From Pedobacter glucosidilyticus (lineage in GTDB: Bacteria > Bacteroidota > Bacteroidia > Sphingobacteriales > Sphingobacteriaceae), in the NCBI RefSeq assembly GCF_002483235.1, contig NZ_DLHN01000023.1:30349-94348 (forward strand): 64,000 nt of DNA, read 5' to 3'. Positions 18,029 to 27,165 of the stretch are shown piece by piece. A program made the translations under genes and the position numbers. Under the pieces are notes generated by a model, which saw only the letters and a list, made by a program, of their open reading frames with translations, searched no databases and was not told where the DNA came from. Positions within the stretch are counted from its first letter, which is position 1, and the number at the start of each line of letters is the position of its first letter.

Positions 18029-18036
18029 TATATTTG
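18029..18036 (+). promoter_or_regulatory. Candidate -7 promoter element of the ECF sigma gene
   Basis: TATATTTG fits the Bacteroidota -7 consensus TAnnTTTG exactly and lies 55 bp before the ATG at 18092. A good -33 TTG at the usual 19-21 bp spacing is missing (the nearest TTTG is 12 bp away). The site is therefore only a weak candidate. Confidence 0.35.
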
Positions 18037-18091
18037 AAGTAAGATTAAGATATTTATAATGAAAAGTTGCTTTATTTAGCAATTTAAAAAC

Positions 18092-18652
18092 ATGAACGCT
18101 CAAACTTGGTATAATATAAAACAGGGCGACCAGCAAGCCATGATGCTACTTTATAAAGAGAGCTATCAGGATTTGTATGCCTTTGGTTTTAGAATTTGTG
18201 CTAACAAAGAGCAGGTAAAAGATTGTATTCATGAGATGTTTTGTGAGATATGGCAAAAACGTCATGCTCTGGCAGAAGTTCAGCAAGTGAAAGCATATCT
18301 CCGTACTTACTTAAAAAGAAAGCTACTCAAAGAAATTTATCAAAACCATAATCACGAGGGCTTAACTAAAGTTGATGAGGGTATAGGCAAGGAAAAATCT
18401 TATGAAAGCTTATTGATAGAAGCCCAAGAGAGCGATGAAAAGAAGAAAAAGCTATGGTTAGCTTTAGATCATTTGACTAAAAATCAAAGAGAAATCATCA
18501 AACTCAAGTTTTACGAGGGTTTAAACTATGAGCAAATTGCTTCTGCACTTAATTTGCAACCCCGTACGGTTTATAATCATGTTTATGAGGCACTACAAGT
18601 ATTAAGAAAGCTGCTAAAATCATTCATTATATTCTTTTTCTTCCTTTTTTGA
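18092..18652 (+). CDS. ECF RNA polymerase sigma factor (FecI-like)
   Basis: A 186-residue ECF sigma factor. Region 2 spans about residues 12-75 (LYKESYQDLYAFGFRIC, then KDCIHEMFCEIWQ). Region 4 spans about 125-178 (LTKNQREIIKLKFYEGLNYEQIA, then LQPRTVYNHVYEAL). The last dozen residues are phenylalanine-rich, ending at a T-rich stretch. It heads a cluster containing a FecR-type anti-sigma and a SusC/SusD pair, the standard trans-envelope arrangement in which substrate binding at the outer membrane releases the sigma factor. Unusually, a secreted T9SS protein lies between the sigma and anti-sigma genes. Confidence 0.93.
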   Translation: MNAQTWYNIKQGDQQAMMLLYKESYQDLYAFGFRICANKEQVKDCIHEMFCEIWQKRHALAEVQQVKAYLRTYLKRKLLKEIYQNHNHEGLTKVDEGIGKEKSYESLLIEAQESDEKKKKLWLALDHLTKNQREIIKLKFYEGLNYEQIASALNLQPRTVYNHVYEALQVLRKLLKSFIIFFFFLF

Positions 18653-18752
18653 AGTGATTTTAAGCTGTTCTGAAAAAAAGTTAAAAAATTTCTGGTAAAA
18701 AGTAAAGGTTTTTTGCACTGTATATAAAAGTCAGAAAACTAAACAAACTAAG

Positions 18753-20762
18753 ATGAAGAAAATTTTACTTTTTATCCCCCTTTTAATTTCTTGTATAGCG
18801 GTTAAAGGGCAATGGAATGGTGCGACTCCTATTGTAACCACTAGTAATACTACAGCTAAAACAGCTCCAGTTGCTATTAATGATGGTAATGGCAATATGA
18901 TTATAGCATGGGTGGATGCCAGAAATTCTGCAACTACGGGTACAGATATTTATATCCAAAAAATTAATAAAGATGGAACATTACCTTGGGGAGCAGAGAA
19001 AATTGTTTGTAATGCAGCTGAAGGGCAGTCTAATGTTAGTTTAACTTCTGATGGAGCAGGTGGTGCTATATTGGTTTGGGATGATAATAGGAACTCCGCA
19101 ACAACAGGTACTGATATTTATGGACAAAGGGTTAATGCCTCTGGTAATATTTTGTGGGCAGCAAATGGGGTAATTATTGCTAATGGGGATGATACACAAA
19201 CCTCTGCAATACTCTCTATGATAAATGCTACTGAAGCGGTTATTGTTTGGCGAGACTCAAGAAGATTAGTGCCAAAACCAAGTAATCCCACTGAGTTTGT
19301 AAGAGACCAAGATCCTTTCGCTAATAAAATTTTAATAAGTGATGGTTCTAAACAATGGGGTGCCAATGATATTCAATTATCTGACGCTTTGGGAACTCAA
19401 ACGGAACTTGCTATACTCCCAGATGGAAATAATGGAATATTTATAGTTTGGACAGATCCCTCGGGTACACCTACTTTAACCTCGGATAGAGATATTTTTG
19501 GTCAAAGATTAAATAATTCTGGAACTAAATTATGGGCAACATCATCAACCATTGGTTTACCATTAATTTCTGTGGCAGGCATACAACAAACAGCTTCAAT
19601 TGCTTTAGATGGGGCTGGAGGATTGGTGGCAGTTTTTTCTGATGCAAGATCTGGCACTAATGGAGGAAGCGATATTTACGCACAAAGGTTTGATAGTAAT
19701 GGTGCAAAGGTTTGGGTAAACGATGTAAAAGTGGTTGATGCAATTGGTTTTCAATCTAATCCTTATGTAGTAAATTCGAATAATGAATTCGTATGTATAT
19801 GGTCAGATCCAAGGGCGACTAATAGAAATATATATGCACAAAAGCTAGACTTGTCTGGTACTTTAAAATGGACACCATCTGGAGGTACGGCACTAGATGG
19901 TATAGCTATTTGCACAGCAACGGGAAATCAACCAACATCTAGTACGTTTAGCGGAGTAGTTTTACAAGGCGACGGTTTAGGTGGTGCTTTTATAGTTTGG
20001 GACGATGCTAGAGGTACAGATAATGGTGTTTACAGCCAATATATCAATACAACAGGTGCTATCCAATTTGCAGCTAATGGTTTACTTGTATCTGATGCTA
20101 CAGGAAATCAAAGAACGCCAGTTATTATAGCAGATGGTTCTGGTGGTTTTATTACAGCATGGACAGATTCAAGAACTTCAACAAATGGCGAAATTTATGC
20201 AGCTAGAATTAGTTCTACCGGCACCCTACCCGTAACCTACACCTCCTTTACCGCTACTAAAAACACTTTAAACGAAGTTTCTTTAGTTTGGAATATTGCT
20301 TCTGAAATTAATACAGATGAATATTTAATAGAAAGAAAAGGAGAAACTGGAGATTTTATTACTATCGGAAGTTTAAAAGCTCAACAACTAAACACTTACA
20401 GTTTTACTGATAAAAATCCATTATTAGGGAATAACTATTATCGCATTAAAGCCAAAGATTTTGATGCTACCTTATCTTATTCTGACGTAAAAACTGTCCA
20501 AATAGACGCTTTAAATTCAGATGCAATAAGCGTTTATCCTAACCCAACTTCAGACAGACTAAATATCACCATCAATAAAGCGGGTAATTATCAAATTAAA
20601 TTTGTAGACCAAAGCGGTAGAGTGGTACTAGAGAAAGCTATCGAATTAAATTCAGGTTTAAATGATTTAGGTGTATCTTTATCTTCATTTAGCGCAGGTA
20701 CGTATTATTTAACTTTAACTAACCAGTTAAATTATATCGCTAAAAAAATCATCAAGATATAA
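18753..20762 (+). CDS. Type IX secreted protein with eight WxDxR..DIYxQ repeats
   Basis: A 669-residue exported protein. A signal peptide (MKKILLFIPLLISCIAVKG) is followed by about eight repeats of roughly 50-65 residues across residues 25-490. Each has a core like GGAILVWDDNRN, then TDIYGQRVNASGNILW, with conserved W-x-D-x-R and DIYxQ elements. The pattern suggests a beta-propeller or beta-solenoid. An Fn3-like domain follows (about 493-590), and the last 75 residues are a T9SS type A sorting domain (VYPNPTSDRLNI, then GTYYLTL). It should be exported through the type IX machinery and released or anchored at the cell surface. A surface binding or sensing role for the adjacent uptake system is inferred from position only. 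Confidence 0.85.
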   Translation: MKKILLFIPLLISCIAVKGQWNGATPIVTTSNTTAKTAPVAINDGNGNMIIAWVDARNSATTGTDIYIQKINKDGTLPWGAEKIVCNAAEGQSNVSLTSDGAGGAILVWDDNRNSATTGTDIYGQRVNASGNILWAANGVIIANGDDTQTSAILSMINATEAVIVWRDSRRLVPKPSNPTEFVRDQDPFANKILISDGSKQWGANDIQLSDALGTQTELAILPDGNNGIFIVWTDPSGTPTLTSDRDIFGQRLNNSGTKLWATSSTIGLPLISVAGIQQTASIALDGAGGLVAVFSDARSGTNGGSDIYAQRFDSNGAKVWVNDVKVVDAIGFQSNPYVVNSNNEFVCIWSDPRATNRNIYAQKLDLSGTLKWTPSGGTALDGIAICTATGNQPTSSTFSGVVLQGDGLGGAFIVWDDARGTDNGVYSQYINTTGAIQFAANGLLVSDATGNQRTPVIIADGSGGFITAWTDSRTSTNGEIYAARISSTGTLPVTYTSFTATKNTLNEVSLVWNIASEINTDEYLIERKGETGDFITIGSLKAQQLNTYSFTDKNPLLGNNYYRIKAKDFDATLSYSDVKTVQIDALNSDAISVYPNPTSDRLNITINKAGNYQIKFVDQSGRVVLEKAIELNSGLNDLGVSLSSFSAGTYYLTLTNQLNYIAKKIIKI

Positions 20763-20776
20763 TATTTATAAAATTT

Positions 20777-21793
20777 ATGCACTATAACCTTTATACGGCA
20801 GAAGATTTTGCATCAGACGAATCATTTATCAATTATTATCTCAAAAGTAATGTTGATGATGTGAGTTTTTGGTCAGAGTGGATCAGCTGTAATCCAGAAA
20901 AACTGGATGAAGTTTTAACAGCAGAACGTTTATTGGATATGCTGCACTTGCAGCTTCCAGAGCATGAGCTGGATGTAGAGTTGAATAAATTTGAATCTTT
21001 TTTGAAGGCAGAGGAAGCTAAGCCAGAAGCGCTATTAACTAGCTCGCCTTCAAAATTTTCTATAAATGGTGTTTATGTAGTGCTAGTACTCCTCATATTG
21101 GTGCCAACCCTTTTTATTGGTGTGAAGCGTTTTACAAAAGCGAAGGAAATTGCTCAAACTTATATCACCAAACATAATTCTTTCGGACAAAGAAGTATCA
21201 TCCAGTTAAGTGATGGTACAAAAGTTACGTTAAATGCCAATAGTACTATCAAGTATCCTAAAATTTTTGGGGCTATCAGAAATGTAGAATTGGAAGGCGA
21301 AGCCTATTTTGAAGTGATGAAGAATCCTAAAAAGCCATTTGTAGTACATACAGGTGCTTTAACTACACAAGTTTTAGGCACTTCTTTTAATGTGAATACC
21401 CAGTTAGCATCAGGTAAAATTGAAGTAGCTTTAATAGAAGGAAGTGTTAAAGTTAATGATCAGTTAACGGGTAATACTTTAACCTTACAGCCTCAAGAAC
21501 GAGTGGTATTTGACCAGGCAACTAACAAAATCATCAAGTCTGATTTTGATGCTGAACTTTTAACCTCATGGAAAGATGGTGTGTTAAAATTTAAAAATGC
21601 TTCTTTTGAAGAGATTGCCAAGAAGGTTTATGCTACCTATGGGATAACCCTTATAAATTTAAGTAAACATGCCAACTGGAAATATACAGGCGAGTTTAAG
21701 AATACAGATTACGTTAGTTTGATCAAAAGTATCTGTTTTTCAGAAAATTTAACCTATAAACAAGTTCAGGATACGCTCTATATCAATAAATAA
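20777..21793 (+). CDS. FecR-family anti-sigma factor
   Basis: A 338-residue inner-membrane protein. The cytoplasmic part (about 1-90) would bind the ECF sigma factor. One transmembrane helix lies near 97-116 (VYVVLVLLILVPTLFIGV). The periplasmic FecR domain (about 140-245) shows family text such as IQLSDGTKVTLNANSTI, VELEGEAYFEV and TQVLGTSFNV. A DUF4974-like C-terminal domain (about 265-338) ends it. It starts 14 bp after the secreted-protein gene, and its stop codon directly touches the SusC ATG. Confidence 0.94.
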   Translation: MHYNLYTAEDFASDESFINYYLKSNVDDVSFWSEWISCNPEKLDEVLTAERLLDMLHLQLPEHELDVELNKFESFLKAEEAKPEALLTSSPSKFSINGVYVVLVLLILVPTLFIGVKRFTKAKEIAQTYITKHNSFGQRSIIQLSDGTKVTLNANSTIKYPKIFGAIRNVELEGEAYFEVMKNPKKPFVVHTGALTTQVLGTSFNVNTQLASGKIEVALIEGSVKVNDQLTGNTLTLQPQERVVFDQATNKIIKSDFDAELLTSWKDGVLKFKNASFEEIAKKVYATYGITLINLSKHANWKYTGEFKNTDYVSLIKSICFSENLTYKQVQDTLYINK

Positions 21794-24700
21794 ATGTATA
21801 AAATAGCTCAAAAAAGTTTACTACCTATATTATTTTTGTTTGTCCTTTTAACAGGAGTTGTAAAAGCTCAAAACAATTTGAGTTTAAACTTTAATAACGT
21901 TGCTTTAATTGATGTACTCAATGCTATAGAAAAGCAAAGTAATGTAAAGTTTAATTATGATGGTTCTGTTATTGATGTTAACCAAAAAGCTACCATTAGG
22001 CATTCTGGCTCTTTAAAAGATGCGCTTAACATATTATCAAGGCAGTTAAGACTAGATTTTGGTGTTGTAGGTAATAATATATCTATCAGAAGGGCGCAAA
22101 GGCCAGTTTCACCAACTGTTAAAATGATAACAGGTAAAATAGTTTCTAAACAAGATGGAGAAACTTTACCGGGTGTTAACGTACTGATAAAAGGAACCAG
22201 GCAAGGTGCTGTAACCAATATCAATGGAGAATTTACCATTAAGTTGATAGGTGATAACATTGAGAGTACAGTTTTAGAGGCTACTTATTTAGGGTTCAAG
22301 CCTAAAGAATTTAGAGTTGGTAAAGAAACCTTTTTTAATATTCAGCTAGAGCTTGATGCTATAGGCATCAACGAAGTTGTAGTTACCAGCTCTTATACCG
22401 CTAATAAAAGAAGGGAAGATGTGGTAGGAAGTATTTCGCAACTAACCGATGCCCAACTTCAGGTAGATAGGCCAATAGAATCTTTTGATAAAATGATGGA
22501 AGGCTTGGTGGCTGGTGTTTATGTAGAAACCAATACCGAGCTAGGAACTCCTGTAAAAATCAACATTAGAGGACAAGGTTCTTTACCTGCTTTTGGAGGG
22601 ACTTCAAGACCAGTATCAAATACTTCTTCTCAACCCTTATATGTTGTAGATGGTATACCAATGTACGAACAGCAGAGAGGAAATGAAAATCAGATTTTTA
22701 ATAGAGAAGAAAACCTTAACCCTTTAGCAAATATAAATCCTGATGATATTAAAAGTATTTCGGTTTTAAAAGATGCTACAGCTTCTGCACTTTATGGGGC
22801 CGATGCAGCTAATGGCGTAATCATCATCACCACAAAAGGTGGAACAGCTGGTAAAACTAAAGTAAATTTTAGCTATGATACTGGCGTAGCCACTTTCATT
22901 AACGAGTTTAAGTGGTTATCTGGTCCGCAATATTACAGTTTATTAAGAGAAACTTATATCAACGATGGTAGGTCTGTAACCGTAGCCTCACAACTTGCAG
23001 GAAGCAGTACTATTGATACAGATTGGTTTGATTTAACCAATAGAAATGCAACTTATCATAATGCAAACCTAGAAATCTCCGGAGGGAAAGAAAATACTAC
23101 ATTTAGGTTTTCTGCTGGCTACAGAGATCAGCAAGCCAGCTCCATAGGTAACGATTTACAAAAAACATATATCCGTTTACGTTTAGACCATAGCCTATCA
23201 GACCGTTTTAAAGTAGGATTTTCTTTAAGCCCAACTTTAACTAATAAAAATGCGCTTAATAATTATGGAGGCGTTTTATTACCTCCAAATTTATCTCCTT
23301 ATAACGAGGATGGTACTTTTGCCACTTTTCAAGGTGTTCCAAATCCATTAGCTGTTTTAGCACAAAATGATAATTTTCATAAAGGTTTACAACTGTTAAG
23401 TAACTTAAATGCAACCTATAAAATAACAGATTCTTGGGCAATATCTGGTACTTTTGGTGCAGATTTTTATCAGAATAGGCAAACCATGTATATGTCTGCT
23501 TTGAACCAAACAGGAGCAAATCTTAATGGTAGGCTTGCCATTTTTGATAGAAATTATCGTAGCTATACGGGCTTTTTACAAGCTACTTATGATAAGGTTT
23601 ATAACAATAAGCATACAGTAAGTTTTGTTGCAGGTACGCAAGTAGAAGATAAAACTACTAATTTATTAAGCGGAACAGGTACTGACTTTAGTTTTGATAG
23701 GTTACGTGTTTTGGGTGCCGCTGCAGAACAATCTGCAAACTCTTCTCCTTCAGAAAATGCAGTGGTTTCTTATTATTCTCAATTGGGCTACGATTTAAAT
23801 AAGAAATATTACATCAATATCAATGGTCGTGTAGATCAATCCTCTGTTTTTGGTGGCGATAGACAAGTGGCACTAAATGGCTCTTTAGGTTTAGGCTGGA
23901 TTATCTCTAAAGAGAATTTCTTAAAAAATGTAGAAGCCATCAATTTACTGAAATTGAGAGCAACTTATGGTTCAACAGGTAACTCAAGAATTGGTTCTTA
24001 TGCTGCCCGTGGTTTGTACAATATAGAAACTTCTGATGGTGGTACCTATAACGGTAATGTTTCTTCTTTGCCAGGGGCTACCTCTGCTCCAAATCCAGAT
24101 TTAGGCTGGGAAAAAAACTTTAAGTTTAATTTAGGTTTAGATTTAACTGTTTTCAACAGATTTCAATTAACAGCAGAATACTACAATAACACGGTGGTAG
24201 ATTTAATATCTAATGTTAATGTACCCCTTGAAACAGGTTTTACAAATATTTTATCTAACACCAGTAAAATGCGAAATCAGGGTTTTGAATTGTCTATCAG
24301 TTCAGAAAATATCAAGACCAAAAACTTTACTTGGAGCAGCTCCTTCAATTTTGGTTCAAACGAAAATAAAATTATTGCATTTAATAATGGTTTTTCGGCC
24401 CTTTTTGGGAGTAGAGATGAAGCGGCAGGCTTTAAAGTGGGTAATAGTGCAAACGCTATTTATGGTTACCGTTGGGGTGGTGTAAATCCTCAAACCGGTT
24501 TAGAAGTATTTTTTGATAAAAATGGAAATATTAAAACTGCAGAAGAGATTAATGCACTTCCTATTACCGAAACTGTTGTGATAGGTGATAGATTGCCAGA
24601 TTTCCAAGGAGGTTTTATCAATAATTTTACGATAAAGGATTTTACCTTTTCATTTAACATCTTATATAGCTATGGTGCAGATTTTAAATTTGAGAATGCT

Positions 24701-25069
24701 GATGAGACGGACGGCAGAAATCTGCAAAATAGAAACCAAAGTATCAATTTGATAGATAGATGGCAAAGACCAGGTGATATTACCAATATACCAAGGTTAA
24801 ATATCAATAGAGATAGGGTAAGTAATTCATCCAGGTATGTGTTGGATGCTAGTTATCTCAAACTATCTAACGTATCATTAAACTATAAACTACCTCTAAA
24901 AACAGTTGCAAAAATTGGGCTTAATAATTTATCAGTATTTGCCAATGCAACCAATTTGTTTTACGTATATAAAGAACCAGGCGTAAAAAATAGAAATGGT
25001 ATAGCCGAGAGAAGATTTACTTATCCAGAAACTATGGCTATTACCGGAGGTTTAAGAGTAGGATTATAA
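21794..25069 (+). CDS. SusC/RagA-type TonB-dependent outer-membrane receptor
   Basis: A 1091-residue receptor. A signal peptide (to about residue 25) is followed by an STN secretin/TonB N-terminal domain (about 45-98), which is the part that touches the FecR protein. A carboxypeptidase-like regulatory domain comes next (about 113-190, ITGKIVSKQDGETLPGVNV), then the plug with a TonB-box-like INEVVVTSSY and the SusC signatures VDGIPM and SVLKDATASALYGADAANGVI. A 22-strand barrel fills the remainder. It imports a TonB-dependent ligand together with the SusD partner. No glycoside hydrolase or peptidase lies in the operon, so the ligand is not obviously a glycan. Confidence 0.96.
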   Translation: MYKIAQKSLLPILFLFVLLTGVVKAQNNLSLNFNNVALIDVLNAIEKQSNVKFNYDGSVIDVNQKATIRHSGSLKDALNILSRQLRLDFGVVGNNISIRRAQRPVSPTVKMITGKIVSKQDGETLPGVNVLIKGTRQGAVTNINGEFTIKLIGDNIESTVLEATYLGFKPKEFRVGKETFFNIQLELDAIGINEVVVTSSYTANKRREDVVGSISQLTDAQLQVDRPIESFDKMMEGLVAGVYVETNTELGTPVKINIRGQGSLPAFGGTSRPVSNTSSQPLYVVDGIPMYEQQRGNENQIFNREENLNPLANINPDDIKSISVLKDATASALYGADAANGVIIITTKGGTAGKTKVNFSYDTGVATFINEFKWLSGPQYYSLLRETYINDGRSVTVASQLAGSSTIDTDWFDLTNRNATYHNANLEISGGKENTTFRFSAGYRDQQASSIGNDLQKTYIRLRLDHSLSDRFKVGFSLSPTLTNKNALNNYGGVLLPPNLSPYNEDGTFATFQGVPNPLAVLAQNDNFHKGLQLLSNLNATYKITDSWAISGTFGADFYQNRQTMYMSALNQTGANLNGRLAIFDRNYRSYTGFLQATYDKVYNNKHTVSFVAGTQVEDKTTNLLSGTGTDFSFDRLRVLGAAAEQSANSSPSENAVVSYYSQLGYDLNKKYYININGRVDQSSVFGGDRQVALNGSLGLGWIISKENFLKNVEAINLLKLRATYGSTGNSRIGSYAARGLYNIETSDGGTYNGNVSSLPGATSAPNPDLGWEKNFKFNLGLDLTVFNRFQLTAEYYNNTVVDLISNVNVPLETGFTNILSNTSKMRNQGFELSISSENIKTKNFTWSSSFNFGSNENKIIAFNNGFSALFGSRDEAAGFKVGNSANAIYGYRWGGVNPQTGLEVFFDKNGNIKTAEEINALPITETVVIGDRLPDFQGGFINNFTIKDFTFSFNILYSYGADFKFENADETDGRNLQNRNQSINLIDRWQRPGDITNIPRLNINRDRVSNSSRYVLDASYLKLSNVSLNYKLPLKTVAKIGLNNLSVFANATNLFYVYKEPGVKNRNGIAERRFTYPETMAITGGLRVGL

Positions 25070-25079
25070 AATTAAAAAC

Positions 25080-26513
25080 ATGAAGAAGTTTTTCATATAT
25101 ATCAATATCATATTTCTAATAGGCTTTACTTCTTGCGAAAAGCTGTTGGATAAAGACCCCATAGAACAGCTTTCTATAGAAGATTTATTTAGTGATGTTT
25201 CTGGTGCAAAAACAGCATTATCCGGAGCTTATCGTTCTTTACTATCAATAAATTTATACCATAGAAATTTAATGGCTTTCCCTGATTTAATGGGTGGAAA
25301 TATCAAATACAGCCGTACCGTAAATATTGCTTTAGATGATGTTTATAACTTAACTCAAAGGGCAAATTTGTCATCTATGAATGCTACCTATACAGATTTG
25401 TATAAGCACTTAAATAATGTAAACAACATTATCTTTTATACACCAAGTGCCGAAGGACAACCGGCAGAAAAAAATAGAATTTTAGCAGAAGCTAAATGTT
25501 TTAGAGCTTTAGCTCATTTTGATTTATTAAGAATCTTTTCTAAGCCATATAATAGCACACCCAATGCAACACACTTAGGTATTGCTTTAGTACTTAAGCC
25601 CCAATTAATTACAGATCCTTTACCGATTAGGTCTACCGTTGCACAATCCTATGAAGCGGTAATCAACGATTTATTAGAAGCCATTGCTTTATTTGAGAAT
25701 AGTAGCCCGGTGTTTTCATCGGGTACACCACAAACCTATTTTTCTGCAAATGTTGCAAAAGCCCTATTAGCAAAAGTGTATTTATACGCCAATAACTGGG
25801 ATAAAGCTTACGAATATGCAGATGATGTGATTAGAAACGGAGGCTACACCTTGCTAAGTAACGCTAATTATGTAGCAAGCTGGGCTACCAGAAATCCTTC
25901 TGTAGAGTCTATTTTTGAAATTGCTCTGGAAAGCAATTTTTCTGGCTCTAGTTTAGGGTCATATTATGAGGTAAGTAATACCGGAGGTTTCAGAATGTAC
26001 GCGGCTACCAATGATGTTTTAGCCCTATACAGTGCAAATGATATTCGTAGAAATTCATCTTTATTTAATACGGTTATTATTAATAATGTAAATTACTCGT
26101 TTACAAAAAAATATGCTGCTGGAGGTCTTAACGCTACTCCCGTTAAAGTATTAAGATTATCAGAAGTATACTTGATAAGAGCAGAAGCTGCGGCAGAGAA
26201 GTCACAGCCAAACTTTACACAAGCTAATGCAGATCTTTCTTTAATCATCAAGAGAGCAGATCCAACAGCTGCTGATGCTAATTTTTCTAACAAAGCAGAT
26301 TTAATTGATGCTATCCTTCTTGAAAGAAGAAAAGAACTAGCTTTTGAAGGTAATTTACTTTACGATTTACTAAGGAAAGGCAAGAACATCAATAGGGTAG
26401 ATTGTAATGCTGCCACTTGTAGTTTACCTTTTACTGATAATAGATTGGTAATGCCAATACCTATCAATACCGTTGATGTAAATCCGGGAATGGAGCAAAA
26501 CACAGATTATTAA
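25080..26513 (+). CDS. SusD/RagB-type surface lipoprotein
   Basis: A 477-residue SusD-like ligand-binding lipoprotein. The signal ends at a lipobox with C19 (GFTSC). Family-typical helical TPR-like segments follow: LSGAYRSLLS, ILAEAKCFRALAHFDLLRIFS, VAKALLAKVYLYANNWDKAY, VLRLSEVYLIRAEAAA, and ERRKELAFEGNLLYDLLRKGK near the C-terminus. It caps the SusC barrel on the outer face. It begins 10 bp after SusC, so the two are certainly co-expressed. Confidence 0.96.
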   Translation: MKKFFIYINIIFLIGFTSCEKLLDKDPIEQLSIEDLFSDVSGAKTALSGAYRSLLSINLYHRNLMAFPDLMGGNIKYSRTVNIALDDVYNLTQRANLSSMNATYTDLYKHLNNVNNIIFYTPSAEGQPAEKNRILAEAKCFRALAHFDLLRIFSKPYNSTPNATHLGIALVLKPQLITDPLPIRSTVAQSYEAVINDLLEAIALFENSSPVFSSGTPQTYFSANVAKALLAKVYLYANNWDKAYEYADDVIRNGGYTLLSNANYVASWATRNPSVESIFEIALESNFSGSSLGSYYEVSNTGGFRMYAATNDVLALYSANDIRRNSSLFNTVIINNVNYSFTKKYAAGGLNATPVKVLRLSEVYLIRAEAAAEKSQPNFTQANADLSLIIKRADPTAADANFSNKADLIDAILLERRKELAFEGNLLYDLLRKGKNINRVDCNAATCSLPFTDNRLVMPIPINTVDVNPGMEQNTDY

Positions 26514-26523
26514 TCATTACAAT

Positions 26524-27165
26524 ATGAATAAGTTTATAATATTTTTATTATTCATGGTTACTTTATCTGCTGGGTGCAGAGAAGAAGAACCACCTTTTAA
26601 GGAAGATTTATATCCAGAAGAGCCACTTTCTACACCATCTTCATCGGCTATTAATGTATTTCATCAGAATATACCAAATTATCAATTATTTGTTTATAGA
26701 TATAATGAAGATACGAAACTATGGTCTAACAGAATAATAGGGCACTTCTCTATTATATCTACCCAAGACCCTAATTATTTAGGTTTTGTACATCCGGTGG
26801 CTACCAGTGGGGTTACTTTTTTAGATATGCATAGATTATATGCCACCCAAATAGGAAGTACAAATGCGGTTACGGCAAAAATAAATGTAGATAAATTCAT
26901 AGGTTTTTTCCCTGACTTTGAAGGTGCTAAAACTGGAATTGTAAGAGTAGTTCCTCAAGATATTACGGTAAGCAAAAATCCAAATTCAACTTTTGAGCCA
27001 GGTGTACCCACTTTTAAAATTGGTATCAGCGGGGAAGGTACTTATGATGAAAGAACCGCTATCATAGATTTAGAAGTGATATTTAATGAGACCGCTATTG
27101 GAGGGCCGGCAGCAGTAAAACGTATTTATAAAATGAGCCCATCGGCTTTAACTTTAAATCTATGA
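26524..27165 (+). CDS. Unknown lipoprotein in the SusCD operon
   Basis: I do not recognise this 213-residue protein. The lipoprotein signal is MNKFIIFLLFMVTLSAGC with C18 as the lipidated residue, followed by an acidic, proline-rich linker (EEEPPFKEDLYPEEPLS) typical of surface-exposed lipoproteins. The body is beta-rich. Its position right after SusD and before the peroxidase suggests a surface or periplasmic accessory binding protein for the same ligand. Its stop overlaps the next ATG by four bases. Confidence 0.75.
   Translation: MNKFIIFLLFMVTLSAGCREEEPPFKEDLYPEEPLSTPSSSAINVFHQNIPNYQLFVYRYNEDTKLWSNRIIGHFSIISTQDPNYLGFVHPVATSGVTFLDMHRLYATQIGSTNAVTAKINVDKFIGFFPDFEGAKTGIVRVVPQDITVSKNPNSTFEPGVPTFKIGISGEGTYDERTAIIDLEVIFNETAIGGPAAVKRIYKMSPSALTLNL

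Noticed and set aside
18600..18652. Frameshift at the phenylalanine-rich end of the ECF sigma factor
   Set aside because: Region 4 is complete before this tail, and hydrophobic tails of this sort are known in FecI-like factors of the phylum.
23256..23519. Antisense frame inside the SusC gene
   Set aside because: It lies opposite conserved barrel sequence, and no promoter or family resemblance supports it.
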